This document shows, in pieces, positions 15,972 through 29,100 of a stretch of 42,551 nt of DNA. The notes beneath the pieces were generated by a model. The model did no database searches, had not been told where the DNA came from, and worked only from the letters and a program-made list of their open reading frames with translations. The position numbers and the translations under genes are program-made. The DNA is from Candidatus Zhuqueibacterota bacterium (GTDB lineage: Bacteria; Zhuqueibacterota; Zhuqueibacteria; Residuimicrobiales; Oceaniaggregativiventaceae), in assembly GCA_014728115.1 (NCBI GenBank), contig WJME01000080.1, forward strand, positions 1-42,551. The letters are read 5' to 3'. The first letter of the stretch is position 1. Every line of letters starts with the position of its first letter.

Positions 15972-17251
15972 AAAGTTAACCTTTGTTTCTGAAATTTATT
16001 CATAGCACAAACACGCTGAGCGTTTTGATCACTCTTGCCAAGGTGCTTTACGATGCCTAAAATCAAATACTTGAACTGGACAGGATTTAATCTCGGATCA
16101 CAATATGAAAGATAGTTTTTTATCAAGTCCTTTTCGCTCACATCAAGCCCGACACATTCTGTCACATTCTCACAGGCCGTTTCAAGATGTATACCGGAAA
16201 ATGGCATTTTTACTTTATGGAAAATATTAATGTTTTCTATTAACTCTTGTAGTATTGTATGGACATATCTCGTTTTGATTTCATTTTTCATTTTGATCGT
16301 ATTGCCATGCATTGGATCACATATCCAAGATACGTTGTAAGATTTTAAGCGCTGTAACAGATGGGGCAGTTTATTAGTGCACTCTTTAATGCCCAAACGA
16401 AGTATAAGAATTAATTTGCCGGCTTGATTTTGTGGATTTAGGATTTGGATGATCTTTTCTAATTCTGTTATATCACATGAAGGACCGATTTTTATCCCAA
16501 GTGGATTTTCTATGCCTCGTAAATATTCAACATGTCCGGAGGTCAGAAACCTTGTTCTCTCTCCCAACCACACGAGGTGGGCACCTAAATTATAATAACG
16601 ATTGGATTGGAGATCTTTTCGAGTCATTGACTGCTCATACCTGAGATGCAGTGCTTCATGAGACGTGAAAAATTTATGAGCCATCAACGGACTTTGGTCA
16701 AGCAAATAATTTGGGCTTGCACTATTGAAAATTGATTTTATTTGACAAAGAGTTCTTTTGCTAAAATAGTACCCTAACAATAATCTCTTTGGATCTGGTA
16801 TTCTGGCACTGGCACTTGGCAAGAAAGAATGAATCAGGTCGCCACGATATGAAGGTATCAATAATCCATTTATAGATTCAGCGGGAAAGCTTCGCGGTTT
16901 TGCATATTGACCCGCCATTCGGGCCAATATGAGCACGGATAATTTTGCCTCAGTTTCTAGGATGGAGCGCATCCTCAAAAGGCAACGGACCCGCGCACTC
17001 GTACTTGCTGAATGACAATCATCAAAAGTTTCAGCACAATCTCCTGCCTGTAAAATAAAGTGTGAATGTTGAGATAACAGAGTTTTTAAATACTCTATCT
17101 CAATAATTCGAACGATCCCTGAAAAACTGGATAACGTTTGCAAAACATTCATCAAGAATGCACTGTCCGGATAGACAGGCTGTTGTTTGAGGACATAATT
17201 CTGCCAACTATTCAACGTCCATTCACCCATATCAACAACCTGATTAAACAC
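15968..17251 (-). CDS. Class II 3-deoxy-D-arabino-heptulosonate 7-phosphate (DAHP) synthase
   Basis: A protein of 427 residues (GTG 17251), or 420 from ATG 17230. It condenses phosphoenolpyruvate and erythrose 4-phosphate, the entry step of the shikimate pathway. Class II landmarks are all present: LQAGDCAETFDD, ARMAGQYAKPRS, SHEALHLRYE, RTRFLTSGHVEYLRG, WICDPMHGNT, GIHLETACENVTECVG and CDPRLN. The four metal ligands known from the Mycobacterium enzyme (Cys of AGDCAE, His of PMHGNT, Glu of HLE, Asp of CDP) are kept, so it should be active. Class II enzymes inside natural-product clusters usually supply chorismate-derived building blocks. Its stop overlaps the glycosyltransferase start, and its start overlaps the end of NRPS3. 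No chorismate-using enzyme is seen in the window. Confidence 0.93.
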   Translation of the reverse strand: MFNQVVDMGEWTLNSWQNYVLKQQPVYPDSAFLMNVLQTLSSFSGIVRIIEIEYLKTLLSQHSHFILQAGDCAETFDDCHSASTSARVRCLLRMRSILETEAKLSVLILARMAGQYAKPRSFPAESINGLLIPSYRGDLIHSFLPSASARIPDPKRLLLGYYFSKRTLCQIKSIFNSASPNYLLDQSPLMAHKFFTSHEALHLRYEQSMTRKDLQSNRYYNLGAHLVWLGERTRFLTSGHVEYLRGIENPLGIKIGPSCDITELEKIIQILNPQNQAGKLILILRLGIKECTNKLPHLLQRLKSYNVSWICDPMHGNTIKMKNEIKTRYVHTILQELIENINIFHKVKMPFSGIHLETACENVTECVGLDVSEKDLIKNYLSYCDPRLNPVQFKYLILGIVKHLGKSDQNAQRVCAMNKFQKQRLTL

Positions 17252-20189
17252 TAGTGACCATCTTTATATCATCTTTTTGCAGACTGAAATCTCGCAAGAC
17301 CTCGATGCATTGATTGGCAAGACACTTTATCGTGTTTTGATGATGGAGATTCGCACTGTATTCCCAATGCATTGCCAATTCATGCTCAAAAATTTCGCAA
17401 TGCAAATATAACTGATGAGGATACACTACTTTTTTAAACTTCCAATCATCCACTTTTTCGGGTGCAAGGTCGAAAATATCCGGAACAGAAGACTTTAATC
17501 CAGCCCCACGATAATTAAAGGTGATAAAAGGTTCCGGTATATTTTTCATTGTTGAGAGAATTTCAGGATCATCATTTAAATAGCGTAATAATCCATATCC
17601 CAAACCTTTTTGGGGTAGATTTTTAATGGTTTCGATTACCAACATCAAAGCGTCAAAATAATTATCAATATTTTCAAGATTAAAAATCATAGGATAGCGA
17701 TAGCTCAACCAACCCACAGTTCGTTGGATATCGATCTCAGACTCTCGGCCATGATTTTCAAGTATAATACCTTGAATAGAATGACCTGTCCAGTTTTTCA
17801 TTGTTAACAGCAACGCTGCAAGGATGCCATTAGCTATTTGTGTATCGAATTTCCCGGTAATCTTTTTTTCCAAACAAATCACTGCTTCTTTTTCTAAAGT
17901 AATATCCAAAACCCGCTCTGATTTTCCGGTAAAATCACCTTGTTTATCTACAGGAAATGGCTTGATTCTGTATCTATCGGAATGAGTCCAATGCGGCACC
18001 TGATCTGTTACTTTTTTACTCTGAGCCAGTTTCTTTAAATAGGTCGTATAACTCTGGTATGTTTCAGCCTTTGGAGGAGGACTCGCCTGTAAAGATTTTT
18101 CGTATTGCGAATAGGCATACCAAAAATCTTCCAGGATAATATCCCATGAAATTTGATCGCAGCCCAAATGGTGAAAGAGCAGAAACAATCGCCCATCCTT
18201 GTCATTCAAGTGAAAATAGCCAATATGAAATAATGGACCTTGGCTTAAAACAAGACTATCCTGTAACTCTATAACTTTTGACTCGATGAATGTAGAAGGA
18301 TTATCCTCGTTGACATGCCAGTAACTAAATGGAATGTTATCAGCCGGATCTTTAATGACCTGACTCCATTTGTCATTTGTTAGCTGCGTGCAAAGCCGAA
18401 GAGCATCATGATGTTGATATATATAACCTGTAGCTCTCTCAAGTGCCTCTTTATCAAGCGGGACGAGAACTTTAACCAGTGTACAAATCCCGAATCGATG
18501 AAAATCTTTAATTTCAAGATCTAAATGATACTGTTGGATGGGAGTGACAAATGTCACTCCATCATCTGCATCGATTTTGGTTTTTCCCTTAATTGTGTTT
18601 GATCGTTTGGCCATTGCTTCCAGAGTCGGATTCTCCATGCATTCTTTGACAGTCAGTTCGAGTTGATATTTTTTGGCTCTTGACACAAGCTTTACGACTA
18701 GTAGTGAATCACCGCCGAGTTGAAAAAAGTTATCGTCAGGATGGATTTGACTAACGCCCAATAATTCCTTCCAAATGGTGGCCAACCGTTTCTCTATCCG
18801 GCTCAGGGGTCTTGAATTCATAGGGGTACTGGATGGGCTCGGAGCTTTTTCATAATCAGTTTCATTTTTAACCGGTCTTGTATCAATATCCAACTGAGCT
18901 TTCAATTCTGACACACTACAACCAGGATTCAATAAAATCTCGTCGATGACGGTTTCAAAGTATCGTTGAATTTCCAAAACTTTTTCAAGTTTAACACTAA
19001 ACATAAAATCTATCCTGATAGGATGGTGCGGAATAACAACAATGCCGAAATGATAATGAGATTGTTCGATACTGTTGCTGTCAACGACTTTGAAACCTAA
19101 TTCGTTTTTAAAATCTTTTTTCATTTCTTCATCAAGAGGATAATTTTCAAATACGAAAATATGATCAAATAAGCTATTTTGGGCACCCGTGTTCTGTTTG
19201 ATATCAGACAGGGAAAGGAATGCATATTTTTCTGTTTGAGAAAATTGATTTTGAATATTTGAACAAATGGAGACAAACGTTTGATGGTCTAAAAGATCGA
19301 CCCTGACCGGAATAGTATTGATAAATAATCCCAGGGCAGTATCGATATCCGGTATTTCGGTAGGTCTATTGTTGAAAACCTGACCAAACACAACAGAATC
19401 TTCATCCACTATCGCCGACAAAATCACGCTCCAAATTGCCTGAAAGAGAGAATTCACTGTGAAATGATTTTTTTTTGCCAGTTGATTCAATTCCTCCGAT
19501 TGATACTCGTTTAGAAATATAGAGTGTTCTCTAAACTCTTTATCTTTTTCATGATGATCTATCAAAGGCGTAGGCACTATCTGTTTAAATTGACTGGCCC
19601 AATAGTTTTTTGCTTCAAGGACATCCTGATTTTTTAACCATTTTAAATATTCACTAAATTGACAAACTTTGGGCAAGGTTAGTGGTTGATCATTCAAAAA
19701 AGATTTGTACAGCCTGAAAAGCTCAGAAAAAAGCGTTCCCAAACACCACCCGTCAAGAATAATATGATGGAAAGAAAACACGATAAAATAATTCAGTTCA
19801 GAGGTTTGATATACTTTCATCTTGAATGCAGGGGATCTTTTGAGATCAAAACCATTTTTGCGTTCATTTCTGTTTTCTTTGTAAATGTATTCCTTGGGAT
19901 GTTCGAGATGCGTGAGATCTTTAAAATAAAAAGGACACTTTTGGTCATAAAACACAATTTGCATAGGGTTGTCAATTTTGTCAAATTTGAAAACCGTGCG
20001 AAGAATATCATGGCGATTTTGAATGTTTTTTAAACTCTTTTCCAGAAATTCTATATTTAGATTGCCCTGAATTTCCAAAATATTTTGGACAATATAATTG
20101 CCCTCACTTGGATCTTGTAAATGATGAAATAGCATCCCCTCCTGCAACGGGGTCAGAGAATAAATATTTTTAATCTTCATTTTCTTCAC
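17244..20189 (-). CDS. NRPS3: condensation - carrier - epimerization-like protein without adenylation domain
   Basis: 981 residues. The C domain (about 5-433) starts YSLTPLQEGMLFHHL, typical of domains that accept D-configured donors, and has intact HHIILDG at 141-147. A Pro/Ser-rich linker (434-463) leads directly to the carrier domain (DDNFFQLGGDSLL, Ser 495). The E-type domain (about 545-975) has HHLGCDQISW (673 on), ENHGRE (811-816), RTVGWLSYRYP and PQKGLGYG. It is atypical at the first motif (PIQQYH, usually PIQxWF) and at the last (FNYRG, usually FNYLG). No A domain exists, so the carrier must be loaded in trans. GTG 20189 is supported by GGGAG five bases upstream. It follows NRPS2, which ends in an E domain, after nine bases and fits as the next module. 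There is no thioesterase. Confidence 0.92.
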   Translation of the reverse strand: MKKMKIKNIYSLTPLQEGMLFHHLQDPSEGNYIVQNILEIQGNLNIEFLEKSLKNIQNRHDILRTVFKFDKIDNPMQIVFYDQKCPFYFKDLTHLEHPKEYIYKENRNERKNGFDLKRSPAFKMKVYQTSELNYFIVFSFHHIILDGWCLGTLFSELFRLYKSFLNDQPLTLPKVCQFSEYLKWLKNQDVLEAKNYWASQFKQIVPTPLIDHHEKDKEFREHSIFLNEYQSEELNQLAKKNHFTVNSLFQAIWSVILSAIVDEDSVVFGQVFNNRPTEIPDIDTALGLFINTIPVRVDLLDHQTFVSICSNIQNQFSQTEKYAFLSLSDIKQNTGAQNSLFDHIFVFENYPLDEEMKKDFKNELGFKVVDSNSIEQSHYHFGIVVIPHHPIRIDFMFSVKLEKVLEIQRYFETVIDEILLNPGCSVSELKAQLDIDTRPVKNETDYEKAPSPSSTPMNSRPLSRIEKRLATIWKELLGVSQIHPDDNFFQLGGDSLLVVKLVSRAKKYQLELTVKECMENPTLEAMAKRSNTIKGKTKIDADDGVTFVTPIQQYHLDLEIKDFHRFGICTLVKVLVPLDKEALERATGYIYQHHDALRLCTQLTNDKWSQVIKDPADNIPFSYWHVNEDNPSTFIESKVIELQDSLVLSQGPLFHIGYFHLNDKDGRLFLLFHHLGCDQISWDIILEDFWYAYSQYEKSLQASPPPKAETYQSYTTYLKKLAQSKKVTDQVPHWTHSDRYRIKPFPVDKQGDFTGKSERVLDITLEKEAVICLEKKITGKFDTQIANGILAALLLTMKNWTGHSIQGIILENHGRESEIDIQRTVGWLSYRYPMIFNLENIDNYFDALMLVIETIKNLPQKGLGYGLLRYLNDDPEILSTMKNIPEPFITFNYRGAGLKSSVPDIFDLAPEKVDDWKFKKVVYPHQLYLHCEIFEHELAMHWEYSANLHHQNTIKCLANQCIEVLRDFSLQKDDIKMVTSV

Positions 20190-20198
20190 ACGTGCTCC

Positions 20199-23100
20199 CT
20201 AGTTATATTCTTCCATAATCTCGTTTAAATCTTCCAGACTAAGATCATCTTTGTCAAAATCACCAGGTGTAAAAGTCCGTTCTTTGCGATTTAGACAAAA
20301 CTCTGCCAGTGCTCTTAAATATTTTTGATAGCAAGACACAAATCGATCGAAAAAAGTAGACTCGATTTGATCCTTAAATGAACTGAAATGCATGTATAAT
20401 TTTGAATCATGTACCACACCTGAAACTTCAATTTTTGCGGGCATTCTATTTTTTTCATGAATTTGTTTGCCGGGATCGAGTTGCGAAATTTCAAATTCTC
20501 CCACTTTACTATTGGGAAGGGCTTCCCCCAGATAGTTAAATGAAATCTCTGGTTCCACGCTTAGAATGTTTCTATCCTCACATTCCATTTTTTCCGAATA
20601 ACGCAACACTCCATAACCGATTCCTTTTTGGGGTATTTTGAGTATCATGTCTTTAATGAAAATGATCCATTTTTCCATGTTGCGATCTTTTAAATGGATA
20701 TTGACTGGGTAAAGTGCAGTGAACCAGCCAACTGTTCTCGATACATCTAAATCCATATTCAATTCTTCCCGGCCATGACCTTCCAGACTGATGAGGATAT
20801 TTCCTTTCCCAATCATTGTAAAAAGAGTCATACCCAGAGCAGTGAGTAAGATTTGTTGCACATTGGTGCCAAAAGCCGAGTGAATCGAACACAGAATTTC
20901 TGCTGTCTTCTGTTGATCAAAGATAATTTTTTTCGTTAATGGCTCTTTGTTCTTATCTGATGCATTCGTCAATGGCAATTTGACAAAAGGGCCTGTGCAA
21001 ACATTCACCCAATAAGGCTTTTGCTTGAGAAATTGTTCACTTAATAATGCTTTGGTCCATTGACCATAGGAATGTGTCTTTGTGGCGAGTTGAATGGGGT
21101 TGTTGGCCTTGTAGTTTTCATATAAATTCGCAAAATCTGAAATAAGAATCGACCAGCTTGTACTATCTACGACAAGATGATGTATAGTCAGAAAAAAATA
21201 GTCTTTATCCTTGCAAAAGATAATTGCAGCTTTAAATAAAGGGCCATGAAAAAGATCTATATCAGCTTGTAAATCATTCAATTCCCTTTCAAAAGAGCAC
21301 GATTTTGGTTGTTCCTTTTTGTCAATGACCTTGAGATCTGGATCCAAGCTATCTTGAAAAGTCATTGATTTCTTATCTAAAGACAGCACCATCCTGAGAC
21401 TGTCATGATGATTTATGAGTGCAGAGAGAGCCTTTTTTGCCGAATGATAGTCAATACTCTTTGCTGACAATATTATTGATTGATTAAAATAATGAGGGTA
21501 TTTGAAATTCTGTTCAAAAAACCATCTCTGAATCGGTAAAAGCAGGTTATTCTCGGGCAAGTAATGCGGAATCAGAGACTCTGAACAAAAGTCCACGACA
21601 TCTGAGAGCTCTTTGATGGTACCGTGCTGAAAGATATCTGCAACGCTTGCCTGAAACCCCTTTTCCCGCAGTTTTGATACAACTTGAATTGCTTTTATAG
21701 AATCCCCGCCCAATTGGAAAAAATTATCATTGATCGAAACAGTCTCTTGATGCAAAATATCCTGCCAAATATTTTGTAACTCTTTTTGAATATTATTCTT
21801 GGGGAGTTCATCTGCTTTGTTTTCATTTTTATATAGAGTCGGATTTGGCAGCGCTTCTCGGTTGACTTTGCCATTTACGGTGAGAGGAAATTCTTTGACA
21901 TGCATAAAGCTGACAGGTATCATGTAATCAGGCAGGACCTGTGCCAGAAAAGTTCGTATCTGCACAGAATCCAATTCTTGTGTACAGACATAATAGCAAC
22001 AGAGAATCTTATCGTCTGACAACTCTTGCACCATTACCAAACATTGATCAATCTGTGTGTTTTCTATGATTGCTTTTTCGATTTCACCACATTCAATTCT
22101 AAAGCCATGTAATTTAATCTGATTATCTTTACGACCCAAAAATTCAATATTTCCAAATCGATCCCATTTTGCGATATCTCCTGTTCGATACACTCGATGT
22201 CCGGGTAAAAAGGGATCTTTATGAAATTTTTCTGCGGTTAGCTCGGGTTGATTTAGATACCCTCGGCCGACTCCGTCTCCACCGACTAAAAGCTCTCCGG
22301 GAACGGCAATGGGCTGCAAATGATCAAACTCATCGACAATATAAGCTCGACTGTTATTGATCGGCTTTCCAATGGGAAGGGGATTTCTGATGGGTTCAGT
22401 AATCAGAAAAGTGGTCGAGAATACACAATTTTCAGTTGGTCCATATCCATTAATGATTTGCAAGTTTGGACTGGCTTTTTTCGCTTTTAGAACGTGCTTT
22501 GGGCTCACAACATCTCCCCCCACTAAAAGCCATTCAAGTCCCACCAAGGAATCCGGGTCCTGGTCAATAATAATATTGAAAAGTGCTGAGGTTAACCACA
22601 TGGTATTGATATTGTAGGTTCGTATTCGAACTTTTAGCTCTTTAACATCCAGAATATCAGTTTTATCAACCAGGACCAACTGACCACCATTCAATAGCGG
22701 TCCCCACACTTCTATGGTCGTCGCATCAAAGACGGGTGCGCCTGTTTGCAACAACCGCGTATCTTTGTTAAATTTTACATAATCGATATTTTTCACCAAA
22801 CGCACGATGTTGCGGTGATCAATCATCACACCTTTAGGCTTGCCGGTAGACCCTGAAGTGTACATGATATACGCAAGACTCTCAGAGTTATAATTCATTC
22901 CAAGAGAGAGCTCTTTATCATGATCGACCATACATTCCTCAATATCAATTGCTCGAATATCTTTCGGCAATTGATTGAAAAGTGATCTTTGGGCGAGAAC
23001 AATGTTACAATCGCAGTCTCTTAACATATATTCTATTCTTTCCTGTGGATACTCGGGATCAATAGGCAGATAAGCAGCTCCAGCCTTGAGTATAGCCAAC

Positions 23101-26100
23101 ATCCCGATAATCATTTCAGCACTTTTTTCAATATAAAGACCGACAATATTTAGATTCTCACCGAGACTGCAAAGTTGAGCAGCCAAAAGATTGCTGTAAT
23201 GATCCAACTCTGCATATAAAAGTTTTCTGGCATCACTAATGACCGCATATCGATCGGCGTTTTGTTCTGCCTGCTCTTGAAATAGCTGAATACAGTTTTT
23301 GTCAAAAGGGTATGGACCATTCGTATCATTAAAGACATTGTGAATTTGTGCCTTTTCTATGTCAGATATGATTTCGACATCTTTTATGGGCTGATTCGGC
23401 TGATCAATAAGAGTTTTGAGGACATGGATGAAATATTTTGCCAAAAGTTGTATCGTCTCTTCTTTAAAAAGTTTTGTACAATATTCCCAACCCAAAAGAA
23501 TTTTCTTTTGATTATAAAGAGCATAAAGCGTAATATCAAATTTTGCTAAAGGCATTTGAAAATCAAGATGTTCTTTCCATAAAGAGGACTCTGCTCGTTT
23601 ATCAATACTATTCGGTAGCTCGAATGCACTGAAAACTATATCAAACAGGGGATTATGGCTTGTGTCTCTATCGAGTTCCAGCTTTTCAACAAGTTTTTCA
23701 AAAGGATAATCCTGATTCTCAAAGGCACGCTCCATATTTCTCTGAATGTCAGACACAAATTTGTTACAATTTTGCCCAGGAACAACCTTGTTTCTTAGGG
23801 CCAGAGTGTTAATCATCACTCCGATAAGATTTTGAAATTCCTTTCGTTTTCTGTTGGCAAATGGAACCCCGACAATGAATTCATTTTGACCTGTGTATTT
23901 ATAAAGCAGGATGTTTAACACAGCCAGAAACACATTAAAAATGGAGGTATTTTGATTCCGGGCATATCGATGCACTCTTTTTACAAGCTCATGATCAAGT
24001 TCAATATCGTATTTGGCTCCTTCTGAGCTTTGTATTTGAGGTCGTATAAAATCCGTAGGCAAATCGAGTTTAGGGATATCCCCGGATAATGTCTCTAACC
24101 AAAAGTCTTCTTGTTTTTTAAGCATCTTGCTATGTAAAAACTCGTGCTCCCATTCCGCATAATCATAATATTGAATGTTTAATGGGGGCAGGGATGCTCC
24201 CTGGTAGAGCAATTCAAGTTCTCGTTCGAAAATATCAATGGATACTCCATCGACAAGGATGTGATGAAAATCGAGAAATAAATAATAATGATTGCTACTC
24301 GTTTCATAAAAAAGTTTTAAACGGAATAAAGGGGCTGAATCAAGCTTGAAAGGTTTAATAAAAGCTGATATTTCATTTTGGATATCCAGGGATTCTCTTT
24401 TCTCCGGATGTATTTCAATTGCAATGTTATCATGGACTTTTTGTACCGGAATATGATTTTCCAGGTGAAAACAAGTTCTCAAAATTGCATGGCGCTGTAC
24501 CAGTAAGGTTAAGGCACGTTCGAGTCGATGAATATCGATATCGCCAAATAATTTATAAGCAAGAGGGATATGATAACGAATGCTATTTTTTTCAATATTG
24601 TCTACGGCATATATCCTCGTTTGACTTGAAGATAATCGATAAGAACCTTTTTTCCCCAGAGTTTTTAAGTCAGATGGTGAGTTGGATTTCTCAACAAGAT
24701 TGGCAAGCTTTCTGATCGTCAAATGATGCAAAATTTCAGCGATACTAATTTCGACCTTCAAAGCCTGATCGACTTTAAAGCCCATTTGGATCGCTTTTAA
24801 GGAATGGCCACCCAAGGCAAAGAAATTATCATCGATTCCAATTTGCTCTCTTTGTAAAATATCTTGCCAAATTTCGCATAGTTTTGTTTCAATTTCATTT
24901 CTCGGGGCAATATATAATTTTTCATTTTTTTCTTTATCAGGTTCAATCAATTTATTCTTATCAATTTTGCCGTTTTTATTGACAGGAAGAGCATCAACAT
25001 GAACAAAGGCAGCCGGAATCATATAACTGGGAAAATATTGTGCCAGGTAATCCTGCAATTCTATGTCAGAAAAATTTTCACCGCTATAATAAGCGCAGAG
25101 ATAAGCGTCTTTTTTACGTTCATTAAAGACTTTGACAGCTGCATTGTTAATTCCTTCAAACCCGCAGAGCTGGGTCTCAATTTCACCGAGTTCAATCCTG
25201 AATCCTCGAATTTTACATTGTTCATCCTTTCGTCCTAAAAATTCAATTTCACCTTCAGGCAACCATCGCCCCAGATCTCCAGTTTTATATAGCGGGGATG
25301 AGTTCAATTCAGACTTTATAAAATGTTGCACTGTCAAATCAGATTCATCCAAATAACCTCGAGCAACTCCTTGCCCGCCGATATATATTTCGCCGGGCAT
25401 ACCCAGGCTTGCAAGATTTTTGTTGTCATCAAGGATATAAATCGAACTATTCTGTATTGGACGCCCGATAGGAATGATGGCGCGAGAATGATCGTCAATC
25501 TTTTTATAGGTACAACTAATGGTTGCTTCTGTTGGTCCGTATACATTATACACATCTGCATATGAAAGCAAACGGGCTATATGATCCAATCGCAAAACAT
25601 CTGCTCCACAAATAAAGAGCCGAACGGAGTGCAAGGGTTCAAGTTTTTCAAATTCAGAGATTAACGCCGGAGTACCCGTAAAAATGGTAATCTTGTGGGT
25701 ATTGACCAGATTCACCAATTTGGTGATGCTTTTAATTTCGCTTTGTGTGGGCAGCACAAGGGTCGCACCATGGCACAGAGCGCCAAATATCTCTTCAAGC
25801 GAGGCATCAAAAGTAAAACTAGATGTTTGTAAAATCCGGTCCTCTGGTTTTATGCCAAACTCTTTATTATAGGCGTTTAAGTAGGATACTATATTTCGAT
25901 GCTCTACCATTACACCTTTTGGACGTCCCGTCGAACCAGAGGTGAAAATCACATACGCCAAAGAATCGGGCTTTGAATTGATACTCTTGGGTGAAGCCCT
26001 TTTGTTCAAAAGATCGATGTCCTGAATAAGGTATTCTTTAATGGAGAGATTTTCGAGAGAACTAAAACGCTCACAATTGCCGAGAATGAGTTTGGCTTTG

Positions 26101-29100
26101 CTTTTTTCCAGATAAAATTCGTTGCGTTTTAAGGGCGTATTCGGATCGAGCGGCAAAAATGCAGCACCAGCTTTTAAAATGCCCAGCATACCAATAATCA
26201 TATCCATTGAACGAGTCATCGAAAGGGCTATGATATCCTCTGTGGAAATATTTTGGATTTTTAAAAATTCGGCAACATTATCAGATTGACAATCCAGTTC
26301 ATCATAACTCATCTTGTTGCCATTATAAATCAAGGCTGTATGAGATGGATCTCGCTTTACCTGGTTTCTAAACAGCTCGACCAGAGTTTTAATGGGTTCC
26401 TCAGGGGGCTGAGGGTTTCGGTCGAGTAACGCTCTTTTCTCATCAGGATGGATAAATGGAATATGCGCCAGTTTTTCCAAAGAATCTGTCAATATGTGTT
26501 CTATAAAGTATGTGAAATTTTTTGCCAACCTCTCAATAAAAGGTTTCCCATATAACTCTGATGCATACTCGAAAAAAAATTCAAACTTTTTATCTTCAAT
26601 AACCGTTAATGATAAATCGAATTTTGATATGTTCATATTCAAAAGCTCGGGACGGATCTTGAATTTTTCAAAGATTTCATCAGTTAAAAAATCATCAATC
26701 CTTTGATAGTCGAACATGATATTGAACAAGGGATTTCTATCAAGCTGCCTATCCAGTTCCAATAAATTTACCAACATTTCAAAAGGATAATCCTGATGAT
26801 TTATATCGCTCGAAAGCTGCTCCTGGAATCTATCTAAATAATCAGTAAAGGTCTCATCTTGAAAAATTTCCATCTCTATTGCGAGTGTGTTTACGAACAT
26901 TCCGACTGTATTGCTTACATCCGGGTGTGTTCTTGATAGGACAGGCGTCCCGACAATCACCTTTTCTTGATCCGTAAATTTTGACAAAAATAGAAAAAAT
27001 GCAGAAAAGAAAAATCTAAATAAAGAGAGTTTATGCTTTTGAGCAAACCGCTTAATCTTCGTTTCGAGATCCTCATCAATAGAGATTCGAATATGATCAC
27101 CTTCAAAGGATTGGAGGCTTGGCCGGGGATATTGGGGGGGGATCTCAAAGACTGGGATGGGATCACTAAAACGTTTTTGCCAATAGGATTCGTGTTCAGA
27201 CAAATCTTGTTCTGTTTGCCAAATCACATAATCAACATATCGAGCGGGTTCAGAGTCTAAAGGTTTCCCTTGTAACAGCTGAAACATTTCTTGTGATAAA
27301 ATCTTTATGGATAACCCATCAGCAACAAGATGATGAAAATCCATAAAGAGATATCTTTTTTCAGAGTTTTCGATCTCAAGCAGGGTAACACGAAACAAGG
27401 GGGCATTATCGATCTTGAAGGGTTGAATAAAGTCTCTTTCAAAATTTTCTTTTTCAGACACGTCGATTTTGATACGAGCCACATCGACTTTGAGGTTTTT
27501 GAGAATCTTTTGTACAGGCTTGACACCATCGAATTCAAAATATGTCCTCAACATATCATGGCGATTTACCAAGGCTTGAACTGCATCGGAACATTCATCA
27601 TTATCCAGGGAACCCTCTATACAATAACAAACAGGCATATTGTAATGGACTCCAGAGGGCTCTAGTTGATAGAGTGTAAATATTCTTTGTTGAGCGGGTG
27701 ATAAAGGAAAAATTTCTTTTTCAGGCGCTTTAGGTATGGGATTGTATTTTTTACTTTTTTCGATCAATCGAGCTAACATGGACAATTGAGGGGCATCTGA
27801 AAACATATTAAATGAAATCTGAATTCCAAAAGCCTGATTGACGCGCGACAGCATGCTAAATGCCTGAAGAGAATGGCCACCACATTCAAAAAAATTGTCA
27901 TTAGAACTGACATCTGAAACCTTTAAAGTCTGTTCCCAGATCTTTGCCAACTGCTTTTCTGTTTTCGTGGAAGGAGCGACATATGATTTTTGTGAATGAC
28001 TTGGATCAGGTAATCGTTTCTGATCAATTTTACCATTGATCGTCAGAGGAAAAGCGGCCAGTCTTATAAAAAAGGCAGGAATCATATAATCTGGCAGAAA
28101 TGATTTGAGTGATTCTCTTAATTCATTGGTTTCGAATTCATCACGAGATGTATAATAAGCAACCAGAACAGGAGTTTCCTTTACAAAAAGGCGCACCAAA
28201 CATCGATCGATATCAAATTGATTCAGCAAACACGTTTCTATTTCTTTGATCTCAATTCGGTGTCCCCTGATTTTCACTTGATCATCCAATCGTCCCAGAT
28301 ACTCGATGTTGCCATCCTTATTCCAGCGGCCGATATCTCCTGTTTTGTACACACGATTTCCAAACCTGTCAAGGAAAAAGGACTCTTGATCAAGTTCTGG
28401 CCGATTCAAATAACCTTGCGCCAATCCAACACCGCTGACACATATTTCTCCGGGGGTATCTATAGGAGCCAAACACCCATCCTGGAGGGTAATAAAAACA
28501 TTGATGTTAGGGATGGGTTTTCCAATTATATGGCACTCTTGAGGCTTCAAGTCTTTATAGATTGTCGATGTTATACTGTTTTCTGTGGGTCCATATTCGT
28601 TGATGAGGAGCAGCTTTTCATTGATCTTTTTACACAGAGTCAAAAGATCCGGATCTGCCTTTTCTCCACCAAATACAACAAATCTCAGAGATTTCCAGAT
28701 TTCTGGGCTGGTATTTTGAAGAATAGCCTTGAACATCGTCGGCACCAGACTCGTATTGGTAATCCTGTTTTTCGTGACCAAATCTTGTAAATAGGCATAA
28801 TTACCCAATTGTTGATCGTCCGGTAAGACCAGGATGCCTCCGGATAGCAGACTGGAGTATAAATTCGTACCAAAACCATCAAAAGCGACAGACAACAATT
28901 GTAGCGTGACGTCTTTTGAACAAAAACGATACTCATTTATCCTCCACAAGATAAAATTTAACAATCCCTTATGGGTCACTTTAACACCTTTGGGATGCCC
29001 GGTGGAACCGGACGTATAGATAATATTGGCGATTGACTCATCTCGAACATCCTCTGCTATATTATCCGCTTTAAGCTCAGGATGAATCATATCGACATTA

